Shown here piece after piece: positions 41,596 through 49,027 of a DNA stretch of 61,094 nt. The notes below the pieces were generated by a model. The model had not been told where the DNA came from. It did not search any database and saw only the letters and a program-made list of their open reading frames with translations. Positions within the stretch are counted from its first letter, which is position 1, and each line of letters opens with the position of its first letter. Source of the DNA: Bacillota bacterium (GTDB lineage: Bacteria > Bacillota > Negativicutes > Sporomusales > Sporomusaceae); the NCBI GenBank assembly GCA_023443285.1, contig JAEZVB010000133.1, forward strand, positions 1 to 61,094, given 5' to 3'. The position numbers were made by a program, and so were the translations under genes.

Positions 41596-42954
41596 CTAGC
41601 AGTTATCGTTTGCTTTAACATTCCAAACCAGAGCGGCTAACACAAACGAAGCAACAGCAGCGCCCACCCAGAAATCACCGGCAAGAGCAAAGTCGTATAC
41701 CTTTTTGCCATTGACTACTGTCATATGAGCATTAATCAAGTAACCGCTGATCATTTCCTGCAAAGCGGCACCAAAATAACTTAGTAAGCCTATCATACCC
41801 ATAGCTGCGCCGGTAGCGCGTTTAGGACAAATATCAACAGCCATCAAACCGCCAAGATAACATACCAGTGCGCCCATTGTGAAACCATATACACACATGC
41901 TGAGCATATCGGTAGTAGCATTGGCAGGTGCCCATAAAAAAGTAGCAATAGAGGCAGCATATAATACACCATAAATCAAAGCAGGCATATTACGTTTATG
42001 ATTAAAGAATTTATCAGATACTAAACCACAGGTAAGAGCGCCGAAAATACCGGCAAACTGCATAACACCCAAAACGCCGCTGGCACCCAGCGTAGTATAG
42101 CCTTTGGCTTCTGTTAGGTAAATGATGCCCCAGCTCTCAATGGCATAACGGGCAATGTAACAGCAGAGGCTTGATAAACCGAGAATCCATACTGCTGGCC
42201 GTTTAACGACAGACCATTGTAAGGCACCAACTGATTTTTCTTTGGTAGCTATTTCGGCTTTAGCGTCCTCAGTACCTTTAAATTCTTCAGCATTTGGTAA
42301 ACCAGCGGTTTCCGGACGGTCATGCATAAAGAAGTAAATTAGAATAGAGCCAGCCAGACAGAAAAGACCAGGCATAATAAAGCCCATATGCCAGCTATAA
42401 GCAGTTACAATAGTTGCAGTAGCTACATAGGTGAAAGCAGCACCAAGATTATGACTGGTAAACCAAATTCCATAATAAGTCCCGCGTTCTTTGTTAGTAA
42501 ACCATTGATTCAAGGAAACAATACAAGGGCCAGCGCCAAATGACTGGAACCAACCATTAATTCCCCATAATACAACTAGTGGTACGAATGCATTACAAAA
42601 ACCCATCAATACGGTTACAATCGAGGACATAAATAGTCCGAGTGCAAAGAATTTTTTGTTGTTCATTCGGTCAGCTAAAAAGCTGTTAGTAAACTTACCC
42701 AAACCATAAGTAATAAAAAATACCGAACCCATAAGACCTAATTGCTGAGCATTTAACACGCCGGCAGACATAAGCGGCTTTTTAATAACAGAAAAATTAA
42801 GACGTAATACATAAAACAAAGCGTAACCTAAGGTAATGGAGGTGAAAACCTGCCAGCGCCTTTTGTTAAATTCTTTCGCAATGACGTTTTTATCGGCCGA
42901 TATTAATGGTTTATCTAGGCCAGTTGCGAATACTTTCCAGAATAATTCGATCAT
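41596..42954 (-). CDS. Organophosphate:phosphate antiporter family (OPA) transporter, UhpC/PgtP/GlpT-like
   Basis: A 452-residue major-facilitator protein with twelve helices. The OPA signature is visible early (RRWQVFTSITLGYALFYVLR, then NFSVIKKPLM) and in GINGWFQSFGAGPCIVSLNQWF, as in GlpT, UhpT/UhpC and PgtP. The Arg residues of the phosphate site are in those two segments. It should import a phosphorylated C3 or C6 compound in exchange for phosphate. Context with a GlpA-type dehydrogenase operon argues for glycerol 3-phosphate; the three-part sensor nearby recalls the uhp and pgt systems. GAGGGAATT precedes the ATG. Confidence 0.9.
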   Translation of the reverse strand: MIELFWKVFATGLDKPLISADKNVIAKEFNKRRWQVFTSITLGYALFYVLRLNFSVIKKPLMSAGVLNAQQLGLMGSVFFITYGLGKFTNSFLADRMNNKKFFALGLFMSSIVTVLMGFCNAFVPLVVLWGINGWFQSFGAGPCIVSLNQWFTNKERGTYYGIWFTSHNLGAAFTYVATATIVTAYSWHMGFIMPGLFCLAGSILIYFFMHDRPETAGLPNAEEFKGTEDAKAEIATKEKSVGALQWSVVKRPAVWILGLSSLCCYIARYAIESWGIIYLTEAKGYTTLGASGVLGVMQFAGIFGALTCGLVSDKFFNHKRNMPALIYGVLYAASIATFLWAPANATTDMLSMCVYGFTMGALVCYLGGLMAVDICPKRATGAAMGMIGLLSYFGAALQEMISGYLINAHMTVVNGKKVYDFALAGDFWVGAAVASFVLAALVWNVKANDNC

Positions 42955-42995
42955 CTAATTCCCTCGCTTTTCTGTAGATTTTTCAGGTAATGTGG

Positions 42996-43054
42996 AGGTT
43001 AGTCATGAAGAAGAGTACATTACTAACCTGTTCTTCTGTTTTTTCAACAGAAGA
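42996..43054 (-). promoter_or_regulatory. Double-hairpin leader of the OPA transporter
   Basis: Upstream of the transporter on the minus strand two hairpins follow each other: TCTTCTGTT/AACAGAAGA (43054-43032) and AGGTTAG/CTAACCT (43029-42996). No known riboswitch family is recognised. Confidence 0.4.
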
Positions 43055-43081
43055 TTATAATAAGCTCCTTTCTTCTTTCTT

Positions 43082-43096
43082 ATAAAGCGTTTGCAT
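43082..43096. promoter_or_regulatory. Candidate catabolite-responsive (cre-like) site
   Basis: Minus strand ATGCAAACGCTTTAT matches the CcpA cre consensus except for one base at the 3' half-site. It lies between the divergent OPA transporter and GlpA-type operons, where carbon control would be expected. Confidence 0.35.
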
Positions 43097-43286
43097 CCGA
43101 TTAAAATTATCGCACTATTGAGTTAATTACACTATCAGACAAAATCTGAATTATTGTAGGATATTTAAGCATAAGAACCGCTGAGCTACTTAGTGCGAAA
43201 AAATCTTTTTGCAACAGGCTCTATGCAAGAAGGATTTTTTTAGTGACCAGCGAAATATGAATGCAAAAGCAATATTGTGGACTGAG

Positions 43287-43362
43287 AAGAAGAGAAGTCC
43301 GGGAATAACCAATTTATAAAATTAATTATAATTTGGTTATTTTCGGGTTTCTCTTCTTTTTT
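43287..43362 (+). terminator. Terminator-like hairpin in the leader of the GlpA-type operon (possible attenuator)
   Basis: AAGAAGAGAA at 43287 pairs with TTCTCTTCTT at 43349, enclosing AATAACCAA/TTGGTTATT; it ends in TTTTTT. The only gene upstream is divergent, so this structure sits in the 5' leader, about 45 bp before the ATG. In other Firmicutes GlpP antiterminates such leaders. Confidence 0.6.
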
Positions 43363-43407
43363 AGCCAGGCTTTAGTTAACGGTCAATTCAGTAAAGGAAG
43401 TGAAAGC

Positions 43408-44883
43408 ATGCTCAATATTGACAAGACTGACATTGTAATCATCGGTGGCGGTATTACCGGTACGGCAATTGCCCGGGAACTGTCCAAATATGAGCTCGAT
43501 GTTGTGCTCTTTGAAAAGGCTCCGGATATTGGTGTGGGCAGCACCAAAGCCAATAGTGCTATTCTCCATGCCGGCTTTGATGCCAAGCCGGGATCTCTTA
43601 AAGCTACCCTTAATGTTCGTGGCAATAAGTTATATCATGAACTCAAAGAAGAACTGGGTCTTGATATTAAATGGACAGGATCCATGGTGGTTGCGGTTAA
43701 CGATGAGGAAATGGAAACCCTAAAGGAGTTGCTGGAACGAGGTCGTACCAATGGTGTTCCTGGGCTTGAAATCATCTCCCGAGAGGAAGTTTTGGCCAAG
43801 GAACCAAACATTACGCAGAATGTAAAAGGCGCTTTATGGGCACCATCTGCCGGTATTTTTCTTCCATTTGGCGCAGCGCTTGCTTTTGCCGAAAACGCAA
43901 TAAAAAATGGTGTCAAAATTGTAACGGACTGTCCGGTGGAAGAAATTGTGACAGACGGTGGCAAAATCACCGGTGTTCGTACAAAACACGGTTTTGTGGC
44001 CGCTACGTATGTAATTAATGCAGCCGGTGTTCATGCTGACGAAGTAAGCCGGATGGCTGGAGATGATAGCTTTGCCATCAAGCCTCGTAAAGGTGAATAT
44101 ATCCTTTTTGATAAAAAAGTCAGCAGTTTGGTTCAGAATGTACTGTTCCCCACACCTAGCAAGGTCTCAAAAGGAATTTTGGTTTCGCCTACCGTGCATG
44201 GCAATATTTTTATTGGCCCTAATGCCCAAGATGTTGAGGATAAAGATGATGTAGCTACGTCCCTTGGTGGTCTGAACGAAATCATCAGTAAAGCACAGCA
44301 ATTGATACCAAAACTGCCAATGGGTGCAGCCATTACCCAATTTAGCGGTCTCAGGGCCGCTGCCGGCGGTGACGGCGATTTCGTAATTCGTCCCTCGGCG
44401 ACTACCCAAGGGTTAATCCATGCTGCAGGCATTCAGTCTCCTGGTCTGACTTCAGCTCCTGCTATAGCGGAATTAATAAGCGACATTTTGCGTAACCAGG
44501 GGATCGAGATGAAAACTAAGGCGAACTTTACTGCGATAAATCCACCCCAAATCATATTCCGTGAGCTTTCTCATGAAGCCCAACAAGAACTGATTGCCAA
44601 GAATCCGTTATATGGCCGGGTGATATGCCGTTGTGAAACCATCACTGAGGCTGAAATTTTAGAAGCAATTCATGGCTTGTGCGGTGCCCGGACGGTCGAT
44701 GCTGTGAAGCGGCGGACACGGGCCGGTATGGGGCGCTGTCAGGGAGGCTTCTGTGGCCCGCGGGTAACGGCTATCCTGGCGCGTGAACTCAATATTCCGG
44801 TGACGGCTGTACGCAAAGATACGTCCGAATCTTACCTTTTCTCTGACAAAATGACCGCAGACTGCAAGGAGGCGTTACAATGA
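43408..44883 (+). CDS. glpA: GlpA-like FAD-dependent glycerol-3-phosphate dehydrogenase with BFD-type Fe-S domain
   Basis: A 491-residue oxidoreductase. The N-terminal FAD fold has DIVIIGGGITGTAIAREL and GSTKANSAILHAGFDAKPGS as in the GlpA/GlpO/L2HGDH group. The C-terminal domain has the four cysteines of a bacterioferritin-associated-ferredoxin-like [2Fe-2S] site (CRCETITEAEI ... GRCQGGFC). It probably oxidises glycerol 3-phosphate to dihydroxyacetone phosphate together with the next two gene products. It overlaps the following gene by 4 bp. AAAGGAAG lies 7 nt before the ATG at 43408; an upstream in-frame start falls inside the leader hairpin. Confidence 0.88.
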   Translation: MLNIDKTDIVIIGGGITGTAIARELSKYELDVVLFEKAPDIGVGSTKANSAILHAGFDAKPGSLKATLNVRGNKLYHELKEELGLDIKWTGSMVVAVNDEEMETLKELLERGRTNGVPGLEIISREEVLAKEPNITQNVKGALWAPSAGIFLPFGAALAFAENAIKNGVKIVTDCPVEEIVTDGGKITGVRTKHGFVAATYVINAAGVHADEVSRMAGDDSFAIKPRKGEYILFDKKVSSLVQNVLFPTPSKVSKGILVSPTVHGNIFIGPNAQDVEDKDDVATSLGGLNEIISKAQQLIPKLPMGAAITQFSGLRAAAGGDGDFVIRPSATTQGLIHAAGIQSPGLTSAPAIAELISDILRNQGIEMKTKANFTAINPPQIIFRELSHEAQQELIAKNPLYGRVICRCETITEAEILEAIHGLCGARTVDAVKRRTRAGMGRCQGGFCGPRVTAILARELNIPVTAVRKDTSESYLFSDKMTADCKEALQ

Positions 44884-46163
44884 GTCACCTCAACTATGAT
44901 ATTGCAATTATCGGCGGCGGTCCGGCCGGTTTGGCTGCCGCCCATAGTGCCTGTCAATCCGGAGCTAAGCGTGTGCTCATTATCGAACGCGACCGGGAAT
45001 TAGGCGGTATATTGCAGCAATGCATTCATAATGGTTTTGGTTTGCACAAATTTCAGGAAGAATTAACAGGACCCGGGTATGCCAGTCGCTATATCAAACT
45101 TGTCAAGCAGGACGCTGCTATCGAGGTAATGCTGGATACCATGGTGTTGGAAGTAACTGATGACAAGACCATCTGGGCAGTCAATCCCAAAAACGGTTTA
45201 ATGCAAATTACACCAAAAGCCGTAATATTCGCTATGGGCTGCAGGGAAAGAACCAGGGGTGCCATCCGCATTCCAGGATTTCGTCCCGCTGGCGTATTCA
45301 CTGCCGGTGCAGCTCAGCGCATGGTGAATATGGAAGGCTACTTGCCAGGTAAGAAAATCGTCATTTTAGGTTCAGGCGACATTGGCTTAATTATGGCCAG
45401 AAGAATGTCACTGGAGGGTGCCAAGGTACAAGGTGTGCTAGAAATCATGCCTTATTCCAATGGCCTTACCCGAAACATTGTGCAGTGTCTGGAAGACTAT
45501 GACATTCCTCTGCATCTTTCCCACACTATTACTAAGATTCACGGCAGCGACCGAGTAACCGGTGTTACTTGCGCTGCTGTCAATGAAAAAATGCAACCTA
45601 TTCCCGGAACTGAGTTTGATATAGAATGTGACTGTCTGCTGCTTTCAGTCGGACTTATCCCGGAAAACGAGTTGTCACAGGCGGTCGGAGTTACGCTGGA
45701 TAGCATAACGGGTGGCCCGGTGGTCAACCAGCAACGTCAAACCTCACTGCCAGGCTTTTTTGCCGCAGGTAATGTGGTGCATGTACACGACTTAGTTGAC
45801 TTTGTATCCGAAGAAGGCGAAATAGCTGGCAAATATGCCGCCCAATACGCTATGGGAACACTTGCTGCACCTCTTCGCACCATTGCCGTGACCGCAGGAA
45901 CCGGAATTCGTACCGTTGTGCCGCAACAAATCACTCTGCCGGAAACACCGACAGAACCGGTTCGGTTGTTTATGCGGGTTACCCAACCTGATAAGAAAGT
46001 AACCATCAGTGTGACCAGTGCCGGACAACCCCTTGTTGAACGCCGTTTCCCGGTAGCAAAGCCCAGTGAAATGATTGTTGTGGAAGTGCCTGCTGCCAAG
46101 CTGATGGATTCTGGTGAACAACTTACCGTTTCCCTACAATCCAAACAAGGTGGTGAAGCATAA
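44880..46163 (+). CDS. FAD/NAD(P)-dependent oxidoreductase, partner of the GlpA-type dehydrogenase
   Basis: A 427-residue pyridine-nucleotide-disulfide-oxidoreductase fold protein. It has an FAD motif IAIIGGGPAGLAAAHSA, an NAD(P) motif VILGSGDIGLIMARRM and a late FAD-contact segment FFAAGNVVHVHDLVDFVSEEG, then a C-terminal beta-rich extension. In many Firmicutes this gene sits between a GlpA-type dehydrogenase and a DUF1667 protein, as here. The inferred job is to pass electrons from the dehydrogenase to NAD(P) or another carrier. The ATG overlaps the previous stop (ATGA) and has AAGGAGG upstream. Confidence 0.87.
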   Translation: MSHLNYDIAIIGGGPAGLAAAHSACQSGAKRVLIIERDRELGGILQQCIHNGFGLHKFQEELTGPGYASRYIKLVKQDAAIEVMLDTMVLEVTDDKTIWAVNPKNGLMQITPKAVIFAMGCRERTRGAIRIPGFRPAGVFTAGAAQRMVNMEGYLPGKKIVILGSGDIGLIMARRMSLEGAKVQGVLEIMPYSNGLTRNIVQCLEDYDIPLHLSHTITKIHGSDRVTGVTCAAVNEKMQPIPGTEFDIECDCLLLSVGLIPENELSQAVGVTLDSITGGPVVNQQRQTSLPGFFAAGNVVHVHDLVDFVSEEGEIAGKYAAQYAMGTLAAPLRTIAVTAGTGIRTVVPQQITLPETPTEPVRLFMRVTQPDKKVTISVTSAGQPLVERRFPVAKPSEMIVVEVPAAKLMDSGEQLTVSLQSKQGGEA

Positions 46164-46544
46164 ATGGCACAATGTGTTAAGAAAATCAACTGTATTGTTT
46201 GTCCACTAAGCTGCGTGGGGGAAGTAACCTTAGAAGATGGCCAAATTAAAGATGTTACCGGATTTACTTGTGATCGCGGCAACAAATATGGACAGGAAGA
46301 AGTAACCGCACCAAAACGTACACTGACTACCACCGTGAAAGTTGAAAATGGAGAATTGGCCTTGTTGCCTGTCGTTTCAAAGACACCGCTGCCTAAGGAC
46401 AAAGTTATGGCTTGCGCTCGCTATTTGTCCTCTGTCCGGGTGAAAGCCCCTATAGCTGAAGGTGATGTCGTATGTAGCGATATTCTTGGCCTTGGCGTAG
46501 ATATTATCGCCACCCGCGATTTGGCTGTAGCTGCAGCAAATTAA
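46164..46544 (+). CDS. DUF1667 protein, small Cys-rich partner of the GlpA-type complex
   Basis: A 126-residue cytosolic protein starting at the base after the upstream stop. It has four cysteines (CIVCPLSC near residues 9-16, and GFTCDRG) that probably bind a metal or Fe-S cluster. DUF1667 genes are regularly third in this operon, which makes a structural or electron-transfer role in the glycerol-3-phosphate oxidising complex likely. The biochemical function is not established. A terminator follows. Confidence 0.88.
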   Translation: MAQCVKKINCIVCPLSCVGEVTLEDGQIKDVTGFTCDRGNKYGQEEVTAPKRTLTTTVKVENGELALLPVVSKTPLPKDKVMACARYLSSVRVKAPIAEGDVVCSDILGLGVDIIATRDLAVAAAN

Positions 46545-46570
46545 ATGTAGCGGAAAAGTAATAATATAAA

Positions 46571-46614
46571 TAAGCCGGTTGAGATAGTAGCAAATCTATC
46601 TCAATCGGCTTTTA
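46571..46614 (+). terminator. Terminator of the GlpA-type operon
   Basis: Stem TAAGCCGGTTGAGATAG / CTATCTCAATCGGCTTTT with an 8-nt loop and TTTTAT exit. Confidence 0.9.
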
Positions 46615-46725
46615 TAATGATGTCGAATTAAATACTATTTATGGTAAATGTTTTGTCGAAGATTTCCATTAACATGAAATAAATGGTATAATATTATAAA
46701 TATTCTGTATTAAGAGTGGGTATTT

Positions 46726-47340
46726 ATGGAGATTAGAATTGAAGTAGATAACATTGGCAAAAGCTTCGGTGAAAAATTGCTATTTTCCAATATTTTTGCT
46801 GAGATTGTCAGTGGACAGTGTCTGACGGTAACTGGGTGTAACGGTTGCGGTAAATCTACCTTACTGAAAATAATTGCGGGACTAGTTAGGCCGACCGTAG
46901 GTCAGGTTAGGTTACTGCTAGACAATAAGCCAAGTCCAAAAGCGCAACTTAATTATATGGGTCTTGTATCGCCAGAAGTATCAATGTATGCGGCGCTTAC
47001 TGGAATTGAAAATATTATCTTCTGGACAAAAATGCGGGGCGTGCCTTGCTCAAAGGAGGAGGCTGAGAAGCTTTGCCAGCAAATGGGGTTAGGTAAAGCT
47101 GGTTGTGAGGTTGTTGCCACTTACTCCACCGGCATGAGGCAACGGCTGAAGTTGGCAGTAATTAAGGCTATTCATCCACCAATATGGCTGCTAGATGAAC
47201 CTTCCTCAAATTTGGATATTAATGGGAGAGAACTTGTAAAAGAACTGATTTTTGCGGCAATCAGCCAAAATGTCGTCGTTATACTTGCGACTAACGAAAG
47301 CGGGGAGGCATTGTATGGCAATAGCACCATTAAGCTCTAG
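46726..47340 (+). CDS. ccmA: Cytochrome c maturation ABC ATPase
   Basis: A 204-residue ATP-binding subunit of the CcmABC heme-handling complex. Walker A is GCNGCGKST, the ABC signature region YSTGMRQRLKLA and Walker B IWLLDEPSSNLD. It drives release of heme-loaded CcmE from CcmC. It is the first gene of a five-gene operon, ccmABCEF, and its 3' end overlaps ccmB by 26 bp. The family call rests mainly on this context, since CcmA resembles other short ABC ATPases. Confidence 0.9.
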   Translation: MEIRIEVDNIGKSFGEKLLFSNIFAEIVSGQCLTVTGCNGCGKSTLLKIIAGLVRPTVGQVRLLLDNKPSPKAQLNYMGLVSPEVSMYAALTGIENIIFWTKMRGVPCSKEEAEKLCQQMGLGKAGCEVVATYSTGMRQRLKLAVIKAIHPPIWLLDEPSSNLDINGRELVKELIFAAISQNVVVILATNESGEALYGNSTIKL

Positions 47341-47992
47341 TAGTGCGGTATGGGCTGTTCTGACCAAAGAGGCAGTGTGTGAAAGCAGAACAAGATATGC
47401 GGTTGGAGCGCTGATTATGTTTGCATTAACGGCGCTGTCCAGTGTTAGTATGGCAATTGCCGGAGCGAGTTTGCCGCCGGAATTAGCTGCCGCGCTTCTG
47501 TGGGTTGTATTATTTTTCTGTGCTATGGCTGGCTTGGCGCGGGTTTTTGTTCAGGAGCAGGAAGCAGGTACTTTACTAGGGCTGCGTTTATATGCGGCAG
47601 GTCAGGATGTATTTTGGGGTAAACTACTATTTAACCTGCTTCTTTTACTGGGGCTGTCTTGCCTGGTAGTACCGTTGTTTACTGTTTTTCTCGCCGTCGA
47701 GGTTGGGACTTGGCTGCCTTTTATTATCGTTTTGACGCTTGGTTGTGTGGGTATGGCGGCCGTAGCTACCTTGACAGCCGCTATGGTCATGTATGCACAA
47801 GGAAAGCATGCTATCTTCACAGTACTCACCTTTCCTGTGTTGTTACCGCAGTTTTTGAGTGCTATCAATGCTACTGCTAAGATACTGTCAGGGGATTTAC
47901 CTGATTTGAACCAACTACTATTTATGGCTGGCTATGACGTTGCCGTTATGGCTGCCGGAGTACTCTTGTTTGATTATCTTTGGCAGGAGTAG
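47315..47992 (+). CDS. ccmB: Heme exporter / cytochrome c maturation permease
   Basis: A 225-residue inner-membrane protein with six hydrophobic segments, the size and layout of CcmB. It forms the ABC transporter core with CcmA. It begins with an ATG at 47315 after GGGGAGG, inside the end of ccmA; a longer in-frame start at 47252 has no ribosome site. The RVFVQEQEAGTLLGLRLYA segment is typical of the family. It is followed 13 bp later by ccmC. Confidence 0.88.
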   Translation: MAIAPLSSSSAVWAVLTKEAVCESRTRYAVGALIMFALTALSSVSMAIAGASLPPELAAALLWVVLFFCAMAGLARVFVQEQEAGTLLGLRLYAAGQDVFWGKLLFNLLLLLGLSCLVVPLFTVFLAVEVGTWLPFIIVLTLGCVGMAAVATLTAAMVMYAQGKHAIFTVLTFPVLLPQFLSAINATAKILSGDLPDLNQLLFMAGYDVAVMAAGVLLFDYLWQE

Positions 47993-48005
47993 GAGGAGAT
48001 ATGAA

Positions 48006-48659
48006 TTGAAAATAATTGCATCTGTACTTACGATATGGTTAGCCGGGGTAGCTTTTGCCGTAATGAAGCTGATTCCTCCTGCAGAGGGGCTGGGATATCT
48101 TGTCCGAATTGCCTTTTTTCATATACCAGTTGCCTGGGTGTCGGTACTGGCTTTTTTGGTTTCAGCTGTTACGGCTGGACAATACCTCAAAACTAGAGAA
48201 CGCAAATATGATTGGATGAGTGCTTGTTCTGCTCAGCTGGGTATCTATTTTTGTCTGCTAGCAACAGTTAGCGGCGCTATTTTTGCCAAGTTGACCTGGG
48301 GCGCCTTTTGGAATTGGGATCCCCGGCAAACGACGGTGTTTGTTTTGTTGTTAATTTACGGAGCTTACCTGGCGCTAAGAACAGCAATTGAAGATGAAAT
48401 AAAGCGAGCGGCAGTAAGTGCGGTGTATGCGTTATTGTCTTTTGTAACAGTGCCATTTCTAGTGTTCATTATTCCCCGTATGTATTTTTCGTTGCACCCG
48501 GAACCGGTGCTTAATAGTGCCGGTAAAATAGCCATGGAACCGATCATGCTGTATGTGCTGTTGGCTGCTGTGGCTGGAGTGAGTGTTCTCTACTACTTGC
48601 TTTTACATCAAAGCGTTGCCAGAACTGCTGCGCAGTCAGAAAAGGGGTTGTCAATATGA
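48006..48659 (+). CDS. ccmC: Cytochrome c maturation protein, heme-handling (WWD) subunit
   Basis: A 217-residue six-helix membrane protein that loads heme onto CcmE. The WWD-domain motif reads WGAFWNWDPRQT, and the two flanking heme-ligand His are in FFHIPVAWVSV and YFSLHPEPV. The start is a TTG at 48006, 9 nt after AGGAGG; a nearby ATG at 48001 stops after two codons. The stop overlaps ccmE (ATGA), leaving no room for the small ccmD gene found in proteobacterial operons. Confidence 0.9.
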   Translation: MKIIASVLTIWLAGVAFAVMKLIPPAEGLGYLVRIAFFHIPVAWVSVLAFLVSAVTAGQYLKTRERKYDWMSACSAQLGIYFCLLATVSGAIFAKLTWGAFWNWDPRQTTVFVLLLIYGAYLALRTAIEDEIKRAAVSAVYALLSFVTVPFLVFIIPRMYFSLHPEPVLNSAGKIAMEPIMLYVLLAAVAGVSVLYYLLLHQSVARTAAQSEKGLSI

Positions 48660-49027
48660 GCAAACACCGGCTGATTTGTCTGACGATCATTGCCAGCTTT
48701 ATTGCCTATAGTATTTTTGCATTTCAAAGCTCAGTTACGCCCTATGTTACCTTTGCTCAGGCTAAAGCTGCGAAGAGTACTGTCCAGGTGAAAGGAACAG
48801 TAGCAGCTTCTGAAGTAACACTGGCAGGGGAGAGAAACTTAGTCAAGTTTACCTTGCGTGATGATGCCGGTGAAGAAGCTACCATAGTATACCGGGGGGT
48901 TAAGCCGGAGGGTCTAGAACAAGCTACAGGTATAGTGGCAATTGGCAAATATAGCAATGGACAGTTTCTGGCAGACAAGTTACTGGTGAAATGTCCATCC
49001 AAATACCAAGGGAGCGTGAACAAATGA
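48656..49027 (+). CDS. ccmE: Heme chaperone CcmE of the CXXXY type
   Basis: A 123-residue periplasmic, membrane-anchored heme chaperone: an N-terminal anchor (about residues 5-22) and an OB-fold beta barrel (VQVKGTVAAS, LVKFTLRDDAG, ATIVYRGVKPEG, VAIGKYSNGQFLADKLLVKC). In most CcmE proteins heme attaches to His in an HXXXY motif. Here the equivalent segment is CPSKY, so the attachment residue is Cys, as in the Desulfovibrio and archaeal CcmE variants. It overlaps both ccmC and ccmF by 4 bp. Confidence 0.9.
   Translation: MSKHRLICLTIIASFIAYSIFAFQSSVTPYVTFAQAKAAKSTVQVKGTVAASEVTLAGERNLVKFTLRDDAGEEATIVYRGVKPEGLEQATGIVAIGKYSNGQFLADKLLVKCPSKYQGSVNK

Noticed and set aside
45737..46402. 221-codon open frame on the minus strand
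   Set aside because: It lies entirely across the FAD/NAD oxidoreductase and DUF1667 genes, has low-complexity Ser/Thr/Pro composition and no ribosome site; an antisense shadow.
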